A stretch of DNA of 64,000 nt from Roseomonas gilardii (GCF_001941945.1 NZ_CP015583.1:3614001-3678000); one strand, 5' to 3'. Counted from the stretch's first letter, positions 20,272 to 29,732 are shown. Translations and numbers: made by a program. Notes: generated by a model not told the origin, from the letters alone.

Positions 20272-20652
20272 GCGGCCAGCTTCCCGCGCGCGGCCCCGGC
20301 CGTCCAGCTTCCGGGCGGACGCCCCTGGAAAGGCCTCCAGGCGCGCGGGGACCCCGCCCTTTCCGGACCGCCGGTGGCTCCCGGCCTCCTGCCGCCCGGG
20401 AGGGCCATCCCGGCCGGTCGGAGCAATTCCGGCAACTCCTTCATGGCCTCCGGCGCACGCAAATTACGGCGTCCCGGCTATCCATGGAATTTTCCGTCGC
20501 GGCACTCGTGACGCATCCGGAAGCATGGAAAGCCCTCGTCCAGGCCCAGGATCGCATCCGTGCCATGCCGCATGCGCGAAGCGGCTGGCTTTCGCGGGCG
20601 CGCGGACCTCAATAGGAAGGAAGGAGAGGTTACCGGTTGAGGGGTTCGGACG
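20272..20652. other. 381-bp gap between divergent pncA and maeB
   Basis: No credible gene was found. Both promoters must lie here. The pncA-proximal half is very GC-rich, with a CCTGGA/TCCAGG inverted repeat (near 20330-20345). The maeB-proximal part is less GC-rich around 20455-20530 and ends with a GGAAGGAAGGAGAGG run near 20613-20627, about 25 bp before the chosen maeB ATG. Confidence 0.5.
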
Positions 20653-22959
20653 ATGGACGACGTGGCCAAGATGACGCCCAAGGATTCGCGCACCGCGCGC
20701 GTCACGGCGGAGGAGGCTCTCGCCCTCCATGCCGAGGGCAAGCCGGGCAAGCTGGAGATCCGGCTGACCAAGCCGCTGATCACCGCGCGCGACCTCAGCC
20801 TCGCCTATTCGCCCGGCGTGGCCGAACCCTGCCTGCACATCCACCGCGACCCGGCGCTCGCCTATGACTACACGGCCAAGGGCAACATGGTGGCGGTGAT
20901 CTCCAACGGCACCGCCGTGCTCGGCCTGGGCAACCTGGGCGCGCTCGCCTCCAAGCCGGTGATGGAGGGCAAGGCCGCCCTGTTCAAGCGCTTCGCCGAC
21001 GTGGACGCGGTGGACCTGTGCCTGAACACCGAGGACGTGGACGAGTTCGTCAACTGCGTGCGCTTCCTGGGCCCCTCCTTCGGCGGCATCAACCTGGAGG
21101 ACATCAAGGCGCCGGAATGCTTCGTCATCGAGCAGCGCCTGCGCGAGCTGATGGACATCCCGGTCTTCCATGACGACCAGCACGGCACCGCCATCGTCGC
21201 CGCCGCCGGCCTCATCAACGCCTGCCACCTGACGGGCCGCGACCTGAGGACCACGAGGCTGGTGATCAACGGCGCCGGCTCCGCCGCCATCGCCTGCGCC
21301 GAGTTGGTGAAGGCGATGGGCATGCGCCCCGAGAACATCACCATGTGCGACACCAAGGGGGTGCTGTACCGGGGCCGCACCAACGGCATGAACCAGTGGA
21401 AGTCGGCCTATGCCATCGACACCGCGGCCCGCACCCTGTCGGACGCCATGGCCGGGGCGGACGCCTTCTTCGGCCTGTCGGTGAAGGGCGCGGTGACGCA
21501 GGACATGGTCCGCTCCATGGCGGACAAGCCGATCATCTTCGCCATGGCCAACCCGGACCCGGAGATCACCCCGGACGAGGCCAAGGCCGCCAAGCCCGAC
21601 GCCATCGTCGCCACCGGCCGCTCCGACTATCCGAACCAGGTCAACAACGTCCTGGGCTTCCCCTTCATCTTCCGCGGGGCGCTGGACGTGCGGGCCAGCA
21701 CCATCAACGACACCATGAAGGTCGCCGCCGCCGAGGCGCTGGCCATGCTGGCGCGCGAGGACGTGCCGGAAGAGGTCGCCGCCGGCAGCGCGCTGCGCTT
21801 CGGGCCGGAATACATCATCCCCAACGCCTTCGACCCGCGCCTGATCTCCCATGTCTCGCCCGCCGTGGCGAAGGCGGCGATGGAGAGCGGCGTGGCGCGC
21901 CGCCCGATCGAGGACCTGCGCCGCTACACCCGCATCCTCGCCGGGCGCCTGGATGCGGCGGCGGGGGCGCTGGAGGCGATCACCGAGCGCGTGCGCGCCA
22001 ACCCGAAGCGCGTCGTCTTCGCCGAGGGCGAGGAGGAGAAGGTGCTGCGCGCCGCCATCGCCTTCCGCAACGCGGGCTATGGCACGCCGGTGCTGGTGGG
22101 GCGGGAGGACCGCATCATGGCCACCGCCGGAGCGCTCGGCCTGCCGCTCCCCGACGGCGTGGAGATCCACAACGCCGCCCTGTCCGACAGCAACCGGCGC
22201 TATGCCGAGTACCTGTACGAGCGCAAGCAGCGCCAGGGCTTCCTGTTCCGTGACTGCCAGCGCGCGGTGAACCAGGACCGGCACGTTTTCGCCGCCTGCA
22301 TGGTGGCGCTGGGCGATGCCGATGCCATGGTGACGGGCACCACCCGCTCCTATATCGAGACGCTGAAGGGCGTGACCATGGCGCTGGGCAAGGCGCCGGC
22401 GCCGGAGGGCACCGAGGAGAGCGTGCTCTTCGGCCTGACCATGATGCTGACCCGCGCCCGTGGCACGGTGCTGATCGCCGACACGGCGATCCATCCGCGC
22501 CCGGACGCGGCAACGCTGGCCGCCATCGCCACCCAGTCCGCCGCCGCGGCGAAGCGGCTGGGGCTGGAGCCGCGCGTGGCCTTCCTCAGCTTCTCGAACT
22601 TCGGCGACGCGCGCACCTCGGTCCCCACCAATCTCCGCGATGCCGTGAAGCTGCTGGACGAGCGCAAGGTGGACTTCGAGTATGACGGCGAGATGACCGC
22701 CGATGTGGCGCTCGATCCCGCGCTGCGCTCCCTCTACCCCTTCTGCCGCCTGAACGGCCCGGCGAACGTGCTGATCATGCCGGGGCTGCACGCCGCCCAT
22801 ATCCTCAGCAAGGCGGCGCCGCGCCTGACCAGCGCCACCACCATCGGCCCGGTGCTGATGGGGCTGGAGAAGCCGGCGCAGATCGTGCCCATCTCGGCCG
22901 GCGTGAACCAGATCCTGGACATGGCCTGCCTGGCCGCGCACGACGCCATCGCCCGCTGA
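20653..22959 (+). CDS. maeB: NADP-dependent malic enzyme with C-terminal phosphotransacetylase-like domain
   Basis: This 768-residue protein decarboxylates malate to pyruvate with NADP, supplying NADPH and pyruvate. The N-terminal malic part is intact (SLAYSPGVAEPC, VFHDDQHGTAIV, the NAD(P) fold at LVINGAGSAAIACAELV and IFAMANPDPEI), spanning about 1-430. The remaining 330 residues are a PTA-like domain (RVVFAEGEEEKVLRAA, VTGTTRSYIETL, LIADTAIHPRPDA). In the MaeB family the PTA domain is regulatory and binds acetyl-CoA without full transacetylase activity. The ATG at 20653 precedes the conserved LHAEGKPGKLEI. A strong terminator follows. Confidence 0.94.
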   Translation: MDDVAKMTPKDSRTARVTAEEALALHAEGKPGKLEIRLTKPLITARDLSLAYSPGVAEPCLHIHRDPALAYDYTAKGNMVAVISNGTAVLGLGNLGALASKPVMEGKAALFKRFADVDAVDLCLNTEDVDEFVNCVRFLGPSFGGINLEDIKAPECFVIEQRLRELMDIPVFHDDQHGTAIVAAAGLINACHLTGRDLRTTRLVINGAGSAAIACAELVKAMGMRPENITMCDTKGVLYRGRTNGMNQWKSAYAIDTAARTLSDAMAGADAFFGLSVKGAVTQDMVRSMADKPIIFAMANPDPEITPDEAKAAKPDAIVATGRSDYPNQVNNVLGFPFIFRGALDVRASTINDTMKVAAAEALAMLAREDVPEEVAAGSALRFGPEYIIPNAFDPRLISHVSPAVAKAAMESGVARRPIEDLRRYTRILAGRLDAAAGALEAITERVRANPKRVVFAEGEEEKVLRAAIAFRNAGYGTPVLVGREDRIMATAGALGLPLPDGVEIHNAALSDSNRRYAEYLYERKQRQGFLFRDCQRAVNQDRHVFAACMVALGDADAMVTGTTRSYIETLKGVTMALGKAPAPEGTEESVLFGLTMMLTRARGTVLIADTAIHPRPDAATLAAIATQSAAAAKRLGLEPRVAFLSFSNFGDARTSVPTNLRDAVKLLDERKVDFEYDGEMTADVALDPALRSLYPFCRLNGPANVLIMPGLHAAHILSKAAPRLTSATTIGPVLMGLEKPAQIVPISAGVNQILDMACLAAHDAIAR

Positions 22960-23012
22960 GGGAGGGCGCCGGGCGGGCCTCCGTCCCGGCGCCGCCTTTC
23001 CCGGGCGGCGGC

Positions 23013-23058
23013 CACGAAAAACCCCCGGCCTGGATGTCCAGGCCGGGGGTTTTTCGTG
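23013..23058. terminator. bidirectional Rho-independent terminator between maeB and rlpA
   Basis: A perfect 22-bp inverted repeat has only TG between the arms. Each arm is a GC core (CCCCCGGCCTGGA) flanked by A5 on the left and T5 on the right, so transcripts from maeB (+) and from rlpA (-) both end in a GC stem followed by a U run. It is the only classical T-tract terminator that stands out in the window. Confidence 0.95.
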
Positions 23059-23115
23059 TTCCGGCCATGGTGCCGCGATGGGATGCGGCAGACTGGCCGG
23101 ATGGCTTGGCGAGAC

Positions 23116-23568
23116 TCAGAAGTTCTGCAGGCTCGCCATCTGGACGGGCCGGACCTCGACCATGACGACACCGGCATTGATCATGCCCAGCGTCTCGGCA
23201 GTGGCCGGGCTCAGGTCGATCACGCGGTTGCCGACATAGGGGCCCCGGTCCTCGATCTTCACCGTCGCGGTGCGGCCGTTCGCCAGGTTCGTCACCTGTA
23301 CGGTCGTGCCGAGCGGCAGCGTCCGGCTCGCCGCGGAATTGGAATCCCGGTCGAAACGCTCGCCATTGGCCATCTTCCGGCCATGGAAGCGGTCGGCATA
23401 ATAGGAGGCTGGACCACGCTGGACCTTCATCCCCTTCCGAGCGGAAACGGCGGGCTCAAGGCGCATCACCACTTCCTCAGGTCCTTCGCTCGCCCGGGCC
23501 ATGCCCGGCGCAACCGACAGGGCCACCCCCAGACCCAGGCACGCTGCCAGCACTGTCTTACCTCTCAC
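23116..23568 (-). CDS. rlpA: RlpA-like septal-ring lytic transglycosylase (short form)
   Basis: The 150-residue protein has a Sec signal peptide (cleavage near MARASE) and a double-psi beta-barrel domain. Domain marks are GPASYYADRFHGRKMANGERFD, the catalytic-type LPLGTTVQVTNLANGRTATVKIEDRGPYVGNRVIDLSPATAETLGM. RlpA cuts glycan strands lacking stem peptides at the septum. This form lacks the C-terminal SPOR domain of the E. coli or Pseudomonas protein; a SPOR domain sits instead on the transglycosylase gene at 37342-38820. An AT-rich promoter with a palindrome lies upstream. The gene ends against the two-way terminator. Confidence 0.88.
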   Translation of the reverse strand: MRGKTVLAACLGLGVALSVAPGMARASEGPEEVVMRLEPAVSARKGMKVQRGPASYYADRFHGRKMANGERFDRDSNSAASRTLPLGTTVQVTNLANGRTATVKIEDRGPYVGNRVIDLSPATAETLGMINAGVVMVEVRPVQMASLQNF

Positions 23569-23634
23569 GCCCCTACGCTGCTCCTCTGTCGCGCGGGGGT
23601 GGGCATGGCGGGTTTAAATTTATCGCGCAATCTT

Positions 23635-23652
23635 GAAACGTAAAAACGTTTC
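23635..23652. promoter_or_regulatory. palindrome in the rlpA promoter region
   Basis: Perfect arms GAAACGT and ACGTTTC flank AAAA, in the AT-rich gap (23569-23679) upstream of rlpA. It is likely an operator or part of the rlpA promoter; the binder is unknown. Confidence 0.45.
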
Positions 23653-23679
23653 TGATCCGATTTTAATATCGAAGCCGTT

Positions 23680-24663
23680 TCATTGAGCGGCGCGGATGAT
23701 GATTCCCGCGGAAGTTGAGATGCAGCCCCGCACGGAAAGCCTGAGATGGGGGGTGTCGCCAGGGTCGATCGGCAGGGGCCAGACGCCCTGTCCCGCGAAG
23801 GGCGGCAGATCCACGAAACGGTCCAGGAGCCCCTGGCCGGGCTCGTAATCCATCGGCAGCGGCTCGTGCCCGGCCGCCCTCAGGCGGCGTGCCAGCTCCT
23901 CCAGGTGCCGGCGCCGGAAGAGCACGGTCCTGCCCTTCTCCACCCCCGGCCCCTCGTCGAGCATGTTGAACTCCGTGGTATGCACGGCGATGCCTCCGGG
24001 CTTCAGGCAGCGCATGGCGCGCAGCACGAAATCCAGCCCGGCCTCCACCGTGCCCAGATGCTCGAAGGAGCAGACGGACCAGACGAAATCGAACCCGCCC
24101 CGCATCAGCTCCTCCGGGATGCGGGCCATGTCCACGGGGCGGAAATCCACCCGCGCCTCGAAATCCTCGCGCCCGATCAGATGGGGGTGGAACAGGTGCT
24201 CCCGCGCCGACAGGTGCTGCGCGGTTCGGATCCATTCCCGGGCGCGCGGGTCGCCCGCCGGCAGGTCGGTGGCCAGGACCTCCACCCCGTCGGCGGCGAA
24301 GATGCAGGGCAGCAGCTCCTCCCCCACCGCGAAGCCCAGGCCGCGCCGCCCCGGCGCCAGCATCCCGGCCTCCCAGAGAGCCTGGGGGACGAAGCAGTCC
24401 TCCCAGACCTTGCGGTGATAGAGGGGGGCGATGCGCTGCCGGGCGCACCAGTGGTGCAGCCAGGGCGCCTCGATATCGGCCTGCCGGCACAGGCGCCCGG
24501 TCAGCCCGGCGGGCTGCGGCGTCTCCGGCGCCGGCACGCCATAGCCGGCCAGCCCCGCCTCATAGGCCTGGCGGGCCAGGAGGGAGCCGAGGACCTTGGT
24601 GTTCCAGGCGGCCAGCGCGGCCTCGCGCCGGCGTACCCGGCCCATCGACAACCAGCGAAACAC
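23680..24663 (-). CDS. SAM-dependent methyltransferase (class I, type 11/12-like)
   Basis: The 327-residue cytoplasmic protein has a class I methyltransferase core in its middle. GRRGLGFAVGEELLP (about 106-120) is the glycine loop for SAM, VEVLATDLPAG the acidic end of strand 2, FDFVWSVCSFEHLG strand 4, and MRCLKPGGIAVHTTEF strand 5. About 90 extra residues at the N-terminus and a C-terminal tail ending in a beta-strand region are less conserved. The acceptor is unknown. No glycosylation or lipid genes flank it. Confidence 0.78.
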   Translation of the reverse strand: MFRWLSMGRVRRREAALAAWNTKVLGSLLARQAYEAGLAGYGVPAPETPQPAGLTGRLCRQADIEAPWLHHWCARQRIAPLYHRKVWEDCFVPQALWEAGMLAPGRRGLGFAVGEELLPCIFAADGVEVLATDLPAGDPRAREWIRTAQHLSAREHLFHPHLIGREDFEARVDFRPVDMARIPEELMRGGFDFVWSVCSFEHLGTVEAGLDFVLRAMRCLKPGGIAVHTTEFNMLDEGPGVEKGRTVLFRRRHLEELARRLRAAGHEPLPMDYEPGQGLLDRFVDLPPFAGQGVWPLPIDPGDTPHLRLSVRGCISTSAGIIIRAAQ

Positions 24664-24908
24664 CCGGGGCCTACCCTCGCTCTTTCAGAAGCGCCTGTGT
24701 GCCTGTTTCACGCCTGGCGGGAAAGTCCACCCGGGATTCCTCGCGCGACACGCTCCATGCGCCTGAGCCGTCTTTTCCGGCTCTGGGCCGGGTGGGCCCG
24801 CCCGACGCATCCCGATACCGTGCCGACGGCGGTCATCCGGGCTTGGCGCCGCTCCCGCGGCCACCTTCGGGGTGACCGTGCCTGCCTCCGGACGGAAGCC
24901 GCCGGGGA

Positions 24909-25037
24909 TCAGCGGCTCGGATAGGCCCGGGGATAGGTGATCTGGTCCGGCGGGCCCGGCGCGCGGATCGGGCCGCTGCGGCCACAGGCGGCGAGCGCCA
25001 GGGAGGCCGCCAGCAGGAGCAGGGCGGTCCGCATCAT
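24909..25037 (-). CDS. small LptM/YifL-type lipoprotein
   Basis: This 42-residue ORF has a lipoprotein signal (hydrophobic core then LALAAC with Cys18) and a very short mature part, [19 protein letters not shown], which matches the tiny YifL/LptM family by size, CG start and proline richness. LptM in E. coli binds the LPS-assembly complex LptD/E to help its oxidative maturation. The start codons ATGATG overlap the argH stop (ATGA), as in other proteobacteria where the gene follows argH or precedes lysA. Assignment to LptM is by context and shape rather than strong sequence identity. Confidence 0.75.
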   Translation of the reverse strand: MMRTALLLLAASLALAACGRSGPIRAPGPPDQITYPRAYPSR

Positions 25038-26422
25038 GCGAGCCGCGCCTTCCATTCCGCCGCCATGGCCGCGACATTGGCCGGGGCCGTGCCACCATAG
25101 GAGGTGCGGGAATTCACCGAGGCCTCGACGCTCAGTACGTCATAGACGCCCTGGTGGATGCGCGGCTCGGCGCTGCGCAGTTCCTCCAGCGAGAGGCCGG
25201 CGAGGTCCACGCCCCGCTTCTCCGCGAGCGCGACGAGGCGGCCGGTGACGTGGTGCGCGTCCCGGAAGGGCAGCTTCAGCTCCCGCACCAGCCAGTCGGC
25301 GAGGTCGGTGGCGGTGGAGAAGCCGGCCCCGGCGGCGGCCTTCAGCCGCGCCGCGTCCGGCTGCATGTCCCGCACCATCCCGGCGGTGGCGGCCAGCGAC
25401 AGGGACAGGGAGGCGGCGGCGTCGAAGATGCCTTCCTTGTCCTCCTGCATGTCCTTGCCATAGGTCAGCGGCAGGCCCTTCATCACCGTCAGCAGCCCGA
25501 CCAGCGCCCCGGTGATGCGGCCCGGCTTGGCCCGCACCAGCTCCGCCGCATCCGGGTTGCGCTTCTGCGGCATGATCGAGGAGCCGGTGGTGTAGGCGTC
25601 GGTGAGCCGGACGAAGCCGAAATACGGGTTCGTCCAGATCACGAACTCCTCGGCCAGCCGCGAGAGGTGCACGGCGCAGATGGCGCAGGCCGAGAGGAAC
25701 TCCAGCGCGTAGTCGCGCGAGGCCACCGAATCCAGGCTGTTGCGGGTGGGGCCGTCGAAGCCCAGCGCCGTGGCCGTCATGTGCCGGTCGATCGGGAAGC
25801 CGGTGCCGCAGAGCGCGGCGGCGCCGAGTGGGCTCTCGTTCATCCGGGCGCGGCAGTCGGCGAGGCGCCCACGGTCGCGCGACAGCATCTCGACATAGGC
25901 CAGCAGGTGGTGCCCCAGCGTGGTGGGCTGCGCCGGCTGCAGGTGGGTGAAGCCCGGCATCACCGTGGCGGCGTGTTCCGCTGCGCGATCCGTCAGGGCG
26001 CGCATCGTGTCGGCGATCTGCGCGTCCAGCCCGTCGATGGCGTCGCGGGTCCAGAGGCGCACGTCCAGCGCCACCTGGTCGTTGCGCGAGCGGGCCGTGT
26101 GCAGGCGCTTGCCGGCCTCCCCGATGCGCTCGGTCAGGCGGGCCTCCACATTCATGTGGATGTCTTCCAGCGCCTCGGAGAAGGGGAACTCGCCCCGCTC
26201 GATCTCCCCGGCGATGGCCTCCAGCCCGTCGCGGATGCTAGTCTCGTCCTCCGGGGAGATGATCCCCACATGGGCGAGCATGGCGGCATGGGCGAGGCTG
26301 CCGCGGATGTCCTGGCGCCACATCTCGCGGTCGAAGCCGATCGATGCGTTGATGGCCTGCATGACCGCCGAGGGGCCGCCCGCGTAGCGGCCGCCCCACT
26401 GACTGTTGCTGTTGCTGGACAC
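25034..26422 (-). CDS. argH: argininosuccinate lyase
   Basis: The 462-residue enzyme of the fumarase/aspartase superfamily releases arginine and fumarate from argininosuccinate. Clear marks are [11 protein letters not shown] at the N-terminus, [28 protein letters not shown], the [10 protein letters not shown] helix and the signature [12 protein letters not shown]. The start is a GTG at 26422, since the upstream frame is non-conserved. It diverges from tlpA with only 16 bp between start codons. Its 3' end overlaps the lipoprotein start. Confidence 0.95.
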   Translation of the reverse strand: MSSNSNSQWGGRYAGGPSAVMQAINASIGFDREMWRQDIRGSLAHAAMLAHVGIISPEDETSIRDGLEAIAGEIERGEFPFSEALEDIHMNVEARLTERIGEAGKRLHTARSRNDQVALDVRLWTRDAIDGLDAQIADTMRALTDRAAEHAATVMPGFTHLQPAQPTTLGHHLLAYVEMLSRDRGRLADCRARMNESPLGAAALCGTGFPIDRHMTATALGFDGPTRNSLDSVASRDYALEFLSACAICAVHLSRLAEEFVIWTNPYFGFVRLTDAYTTGSSIMPQKRNPDAAELVRAKPGRITGALVGLLTVMKGLPLTYGKDMQEDKEGIFDAAASLSLSLAATAGMVRDMQPDAARLKAAAGAGFSTATDLADWLVRELKLPFRDAHHVTGRLVALAEKRGVDLAGLSLEELRSAEPRIHQGVYDVLSVEASVNSRTSYGGTAPANVAAMAAEWKARLA

Positions 26423-26438
26423 GAGTGGAGGACTTCCC

Positions 26439-27035
26439 GTGCTGAGGATCGGACGCCGCCAAGCCCTTTTCGCCACGCTGACGGCCGGGACCTCGGCAGG
26501 GGCAGTGTTGAGCATGGCCCTCCCGCCCCGTCCAGCCTTCGCGCAAGGATCATCCCCGTTGGGGCAACTGGTCGAGGGGCCGCCCCGGGCGCTGCCGGAG
26601 CTGTCCTTCACGGATGAGGAGGGCGCACGGAAGACGGTGGCCGATTTCGCCGGCAAGGGGCTGGTGGTGAATTTCTGGGCCACCTGGTGCGCGCCTTGCG
26701 TGGAGGAGATGCCCTCCCTCGACCGGCTGCAGGAACTGGTGGAGCGGGAGGGCATCCTGGTCCTGCCGCTTTCCTCCGACCGGGGCGGCGCCTCACAGGT
26801 GCGCGGCTTCTATGCCCGCACCCGGGTGAGGAACCTGGATATCTGGCTGGACCCCCAGGGCGCGGCCGGGCGGGCGCTGGGCGTGCGCGGGTTGCCGACC
26901 ACGCTGGTGCTGGACCGGCAGGGGCGCGAGGTGGCCCGGTTGGAAGGCTCCGCCGACTGGAGCGCGCCGGGGAAGCTGGAGGCCATCCGCCGGCTGCTCG
27001 CCGCCCCGGCGCCGGAGCGTCCCACTTCCACGTGA
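26439..27035 (+). CDS. tlpA: TlpA-family thiol:disulfide oxidoreductase
   Basis: The 198-residue protein is a periplasmic thioredoxin-fold reductant. The leader includes [11 protein letters not shown], a twin-arginine-like motif, and ends near PRPAFA. The thioredoxin domain spans about 50-190 with the active site [16 protein letters not shown] and cis-proline segment [10 protein letters not shown]. Proteins of this type reduce cytochrome c or copper-chaperone cysteines for respiratory assembly. The GTG at 26439 has GGAGGA 6 bp upstream; this ribosome site lies 5-10 bp upstream of the divergent argH start codon. Confidence 0.87.
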   Translation: MLRIGRRQALFATLTAGTSAGAVLSMALPPRPAFAQGSSPLGQLVEGPPRALPELSFTDEEGARKTVADFAGKGLVVNFWATWCAPCVEEMPSLDRLQELVEREGILVLPLSSDRGGASQVRGFYARTRVRNLDIWLDPQGAAGRALGVRGLPTTLVLDRQGREVARLEGSADWSAPGKLEAIRRLLAAPAPERPTST

Positions 27036-27112
27036 GGCATCCCCCGCCCCGGCATCCCGGCGGGGGCGCGAACGTCTTCATGGGTACAACCACGCAAGGA
27101 GAAGGCGAGGCG

Positions 27113-27328
27113 ATGGCCGAACCCGAGGTGAAGGTCGCGGGCGACAGCGAGGCCGCCGTGGCCCTGGCCCTGCTGCAACTCATCATGAAGTCGGAGCCGG
27201 ACCCGTCGCGGTGCGACCGGGACTGGATCCTGTCCACCTATGCGGACTGCCTCGCCGTCGTGAACGGGGCGGAGGTCGAGTACGAGGACGAGGAAGAGGA
27301 CGCGGAGGAGGAAGACCGGGAAGGCTGA
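27113..27328 (+). CDS. small acidic hypothetical protein
   Basis: The 71-residue ORF has a strong ribosome site (AAGGAGAAGG, spacer 7) before the ATG at 27113. It contains an N-terminal helix-forming half (AAVALALLQLIMKSE, then DPSRCDRDWILSTYADCLAVV) and a strongly acidic C-terminal tail of Glu/Asp. No family is recognised. It lies 77 bp after tlpA on the same strand and may be in the same transcript. The acidic tail could bind a basic partner or simply be soluble filler; nothing more can be said from the sequence. Confidence 0.6.
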   Translation: MAEPEVKVAGDSEAAVALALLQLIMKSEPDPSRCDRDWILSTYADCLAVVNGAEVEYEDEEEDAEEEDREG

Positions 27329-27390
27329 GCCCCCGGCTTCGCGCGGCATGGCCCCGGCGGATGGCGGCGGGGCCTCCCCCGCCGCCGGCA

Positions 27391-28359
27391 TCAGACCACC
27401 TGGTTCCGCAGATCCGCCTCGCCGCGCCAGAGCCGGGCGAGGTTCTCCTCCAGGATATCGAGGACATTGTCCTCGTAGCGCCTTGTTTCCCCGGCGGTAT
27501 GCGGGGTGACGAAGACGTTCGGCAGGTCCCAGAGCGGCGAGGCTTCCGGCAGTGGCTCCTCCGCCACGCAGTCCAGCGCCGCGCCGGCGATCCGGCCCTC
27601 CCGCAGCGCCTCGATCAGCGCCGGTTCGACCACGACCTTGCCGCGCGCCACGTTCACCAGATGGGCCGAGGGCTTCATCAGCGACAGCGCTCCGGCATCG
27701 ATCAGCCCCTCCGTTTCCGGCGTCAGCGGGCAGGTCAGCACCACGAAATCGGCACGCGGCAGCAGGGACTTCAGCGCCGCCGTGGCATGCACCTCGTCCG
27801 CCCCGTTGGCCCCCGCCGAGGGATCGCGCCGCAGGCCGATGACATGCATGCCGAAGGCCCTGGCCAGCCGCGCCAGCCGCCCGCCGATGCGGCCCAGCCC
27901 GACGACGAGCATGGTCTTGCCGCCCAGCTCGTCCTCGCGCTTCGCGATCTCCCCGATCATGCCGCGCCAGACATGCTTCGCCTGGTTGTCGCGCGCCATG
28001 GGGAACAGCCGGCTGACCGCCAGCACCAGCGCGATGGCGTGCTCGGAGACCGCGTTCGCGTTCACCCCCGCCGCGCTGGCCAGACGCACGCCGCGTTCGC
28101 GGAAGGCGGGCTGAGCATACTGGTCCACCCCCGCGCTGATGGACTGCACATAGCGCAGGCGCTCCGTGCGGCTCAGCACCTCGTTGCTCCAGAGGCCCGA
28201 GACGACCACCACATCCGCCTCCGGCGCGCGGGCCAGCAGTTCGTCCCGCGTCGCCACCTGGAAGCTGCGGATGCCGGTGCTGCGCGCCTCGAAGCGCTTC
28301 TGGATCTGGTAGGCGGGGTGGGCGAAGCAGATGGTCAGCGCGTCCTTGCCGGGAAACAT
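27391..28359 (-). CDS. D-isomer-specific 2-hydroxyacid dehydrogenase
   Basis: The 322-residue NAD(P)-dependent enzyme interconverts 2-hydroxy and 2-oxo acids. The Rossmann motif VVGLGRIGGRLARLARAFG lies at about 153-171. The catalytic Arg is in NVARG, Glu near CVAEEPLPEASPLW and His in VTPHTAGET. The N-terminal lid domain is intact. The subfamily resembles glyoxylate/hydroxypyruvate or phosphoglycerate-type reductases. It is the last gene of a leftward cluster with dadA, a TPP enzyme and gntR, so it may reduce the oxo acid formed by DadA. Confidence 0.9.
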   Translation of the reverse strand: MFPGKDALTICFAHPAYQIQKRFEARSTGIRSFQVATRDELLARAPEADVVVVSGLWSNEVLSRTERLRYVQSISAGVDQYAQPAFRERGVRLASAAGVNANAVSEHAIALVLAVSRLFPMARDNQAKHVWRGMIGEIAKREDELGGKTMLVVGLGRIGGRLARLARAFGMHVIGLRRDPSAGANGADEVHATAALKSLLPRADFVVLTCPLTPETEGLIDAGALSLMKPSAHLVNVARGKVVVEPALIEALREGRIAGAALDCVAEEPLPEASPLWDLPNVFVTPHTAGETRRYEDNVLDILEENLARLWRGEADLRNQVV

Positions 28360-28440
28360 GCGTGAAGCTCCTGTCGGGATCGGGGGGAAAGGGGCGCGGG
28401 GGCCAGCCGAAATCGCCGGGCTGCGAAGGGTGCCCCGGCC

Positions 28441-29703
28441 TTAGCGGAAGCGGGCCGGGGAGAAGGGCGCGACCGGGATCTCGGGTGCCCGCCCGCCCAC
28501 CATCTGCGCCACCAGCCGCCCGGTGCGCGGCCCGGCCACAAGCCCGACATGGCCATGGCCGAAGGCATGGATCACATCCGGCGAGCGGCGCGAGGGGCCG
28601 AGGCAGGGCATGCCGTCCGGCGTCGAGGGGCGATGGCCCATCCAGACCTCCACCCGCTCCGCCGGCAGGTCGCGCGGCAGGCCGGGGAAGGACTTCAACA
28701 GGTGGTCGCGCAGGATCTCCGCGCGCCGCCAGTCGGGGGCGGCGTCCAGCCCGGCGATCTCCACCTGCCCGGCGCAACGCAGCCCGCCGCGCGTCAGGGT
28801 AATGGCCATCTTGCCGTCCGAGGGCATCAGCGGATAGCGCGGCGCCACCTCCGGATCGCGCAGCACGGCGTGGTAGCCGCGCTCCGTCTCCAGCGGCACG
28901 TGGTTGCCCAGCGCGGCGGCGAGGCGCCTGGAATGCGCGCCCGCGCTGATCACCGCCGCGTCGCAGGCGATCTCGCCGGAGGGCGTGCCCACGGCGGTCA
29001 GCCGGTTGCCATCGATGCGGAAGCCCGTGGCCGGCAGGCGCAGCAGAACCGCACCCTGCGCCTGGGCCTGCGCCACCAGCGCCGCCACCAGCGCGCCGGG
29101 ATCGGTGCAGTGGCCGCCTTCCTCGACCAGGGCGCCGAAGCCGTAGCGGCGGGAGAGGTCGGGCTCGCGCTGGTGCAGTTCCTCGGCCGAGAGCTCGACC
29201 CAGCGGATGCCGACCTGCCGCCGGATGCGCCAGGCCATGGCCTCCGCCTCGAACTCGGTGCGGGAGGGGTAGATGTAGATGTCGCCGCGCTGCTGGATCA
29301 GATCGGCCACGCCGGATTCCTCCGCCAGCCGCCGGTGCAGCGCCGGCGCGTCGTGCAGCAGCGGCTGCATCGCCCGCGCCACGCGCAGCACGCGCTCCTC
29401 CGTCCAGCCCGCGGCCAGGTAGCGCGCCAGCCAGGGCGCGACTTTGGGGAAGTATTTCCAGCGGATCGCCAACGGCCCCAGCGGATCGCGCAGATAGCCC
29501 GGCACCTTGCGCCAGACCCCGGGGCCGGCCGGCGGGATCACCGACTGCACCGAGAGCCAGCAGCCATTGCCGTAGCTCGCCGCCTGCGGCCCGCCCGGCT
29601 CGCCCGGTTCCAGGATCGTCACCCGGTGCCCGTCGCGCAACAGCTCCAGCGCCGAGGCCGCGCCCACGATCCCTGCCCCGATCACCACGACATGTCGACT
29701 CAT
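28441..29703 (-). CDS. dadA: FAD-dependent D-amino-acid dehydrogenase (DadA-like)
   Basis: The 420-residue flavoprotein of the DAO family oxidises D-amino acids to 2-oxo acids, passing electrons to the respiratory chain. The nucleotide-binding VVVIGAGIVGAASALELLRDGH starts the protein; ILEP follows as the end of strand 2, and the C-terminal HAFGHGHVGLVAGPRTG is the typical DAO C-motif. A membrane anchor is not obvious; DadA is peripheral. The start ATG at 29703 is directly at the Rossmann strand. It lies 136 bp downstream of the TPP gene with a GC hairpin between. The amino-acid range is unknown. Confidence 0.85.
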   Translation of the reverse strand: MSRHVVVIGAGIVGAASALELLRDGHRVTILEPGEPGGPQAASYGNGCWLSVQSVIPPAGPGVWRKVPGYLRDPLGPLAIRWKYFPKVAPWLARYLAAGWTEERVLRVARAMQPLLHDAPALHRRLAEESGVADLIQQRGDIYIYPSRTEFEAEAMAWRIRRQVGIRWVELSAEELHQREPDLSRRYGFGALVEEGGHCTDPGALVAALVAQAQAQGAVLLRLPATGFRIDGNRLTAVGTPSGEIACDAAVISAGAHSRRLAAALGNHVPLETERGYHAVLRDPEVAPRYPLMPSDGKMAITLTRGGLRCAGQVEIAGLDAAPDWRRAEILRDHLLKSFPGLPRDLPAERVEVWMGHRPSTPDGMPCLGPSRRSPDVIHAFGHGHVGLVAGPRTGRLVAQMVGGRAPEIPVAPFSPARFR

Positions 29704-29732
29704 CGGTCTCGCACTTCCATCCGTCGCTCTCT

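Noticed and set aside
24757-24924. Short + strand frame with an ATG at 24757, between the methyltransferase and lipoprotein genes
   Set aside because: Arg/Trp-rich composition and no ribosome site; it overlaps the small lipoprotein gene. Too weak to call.
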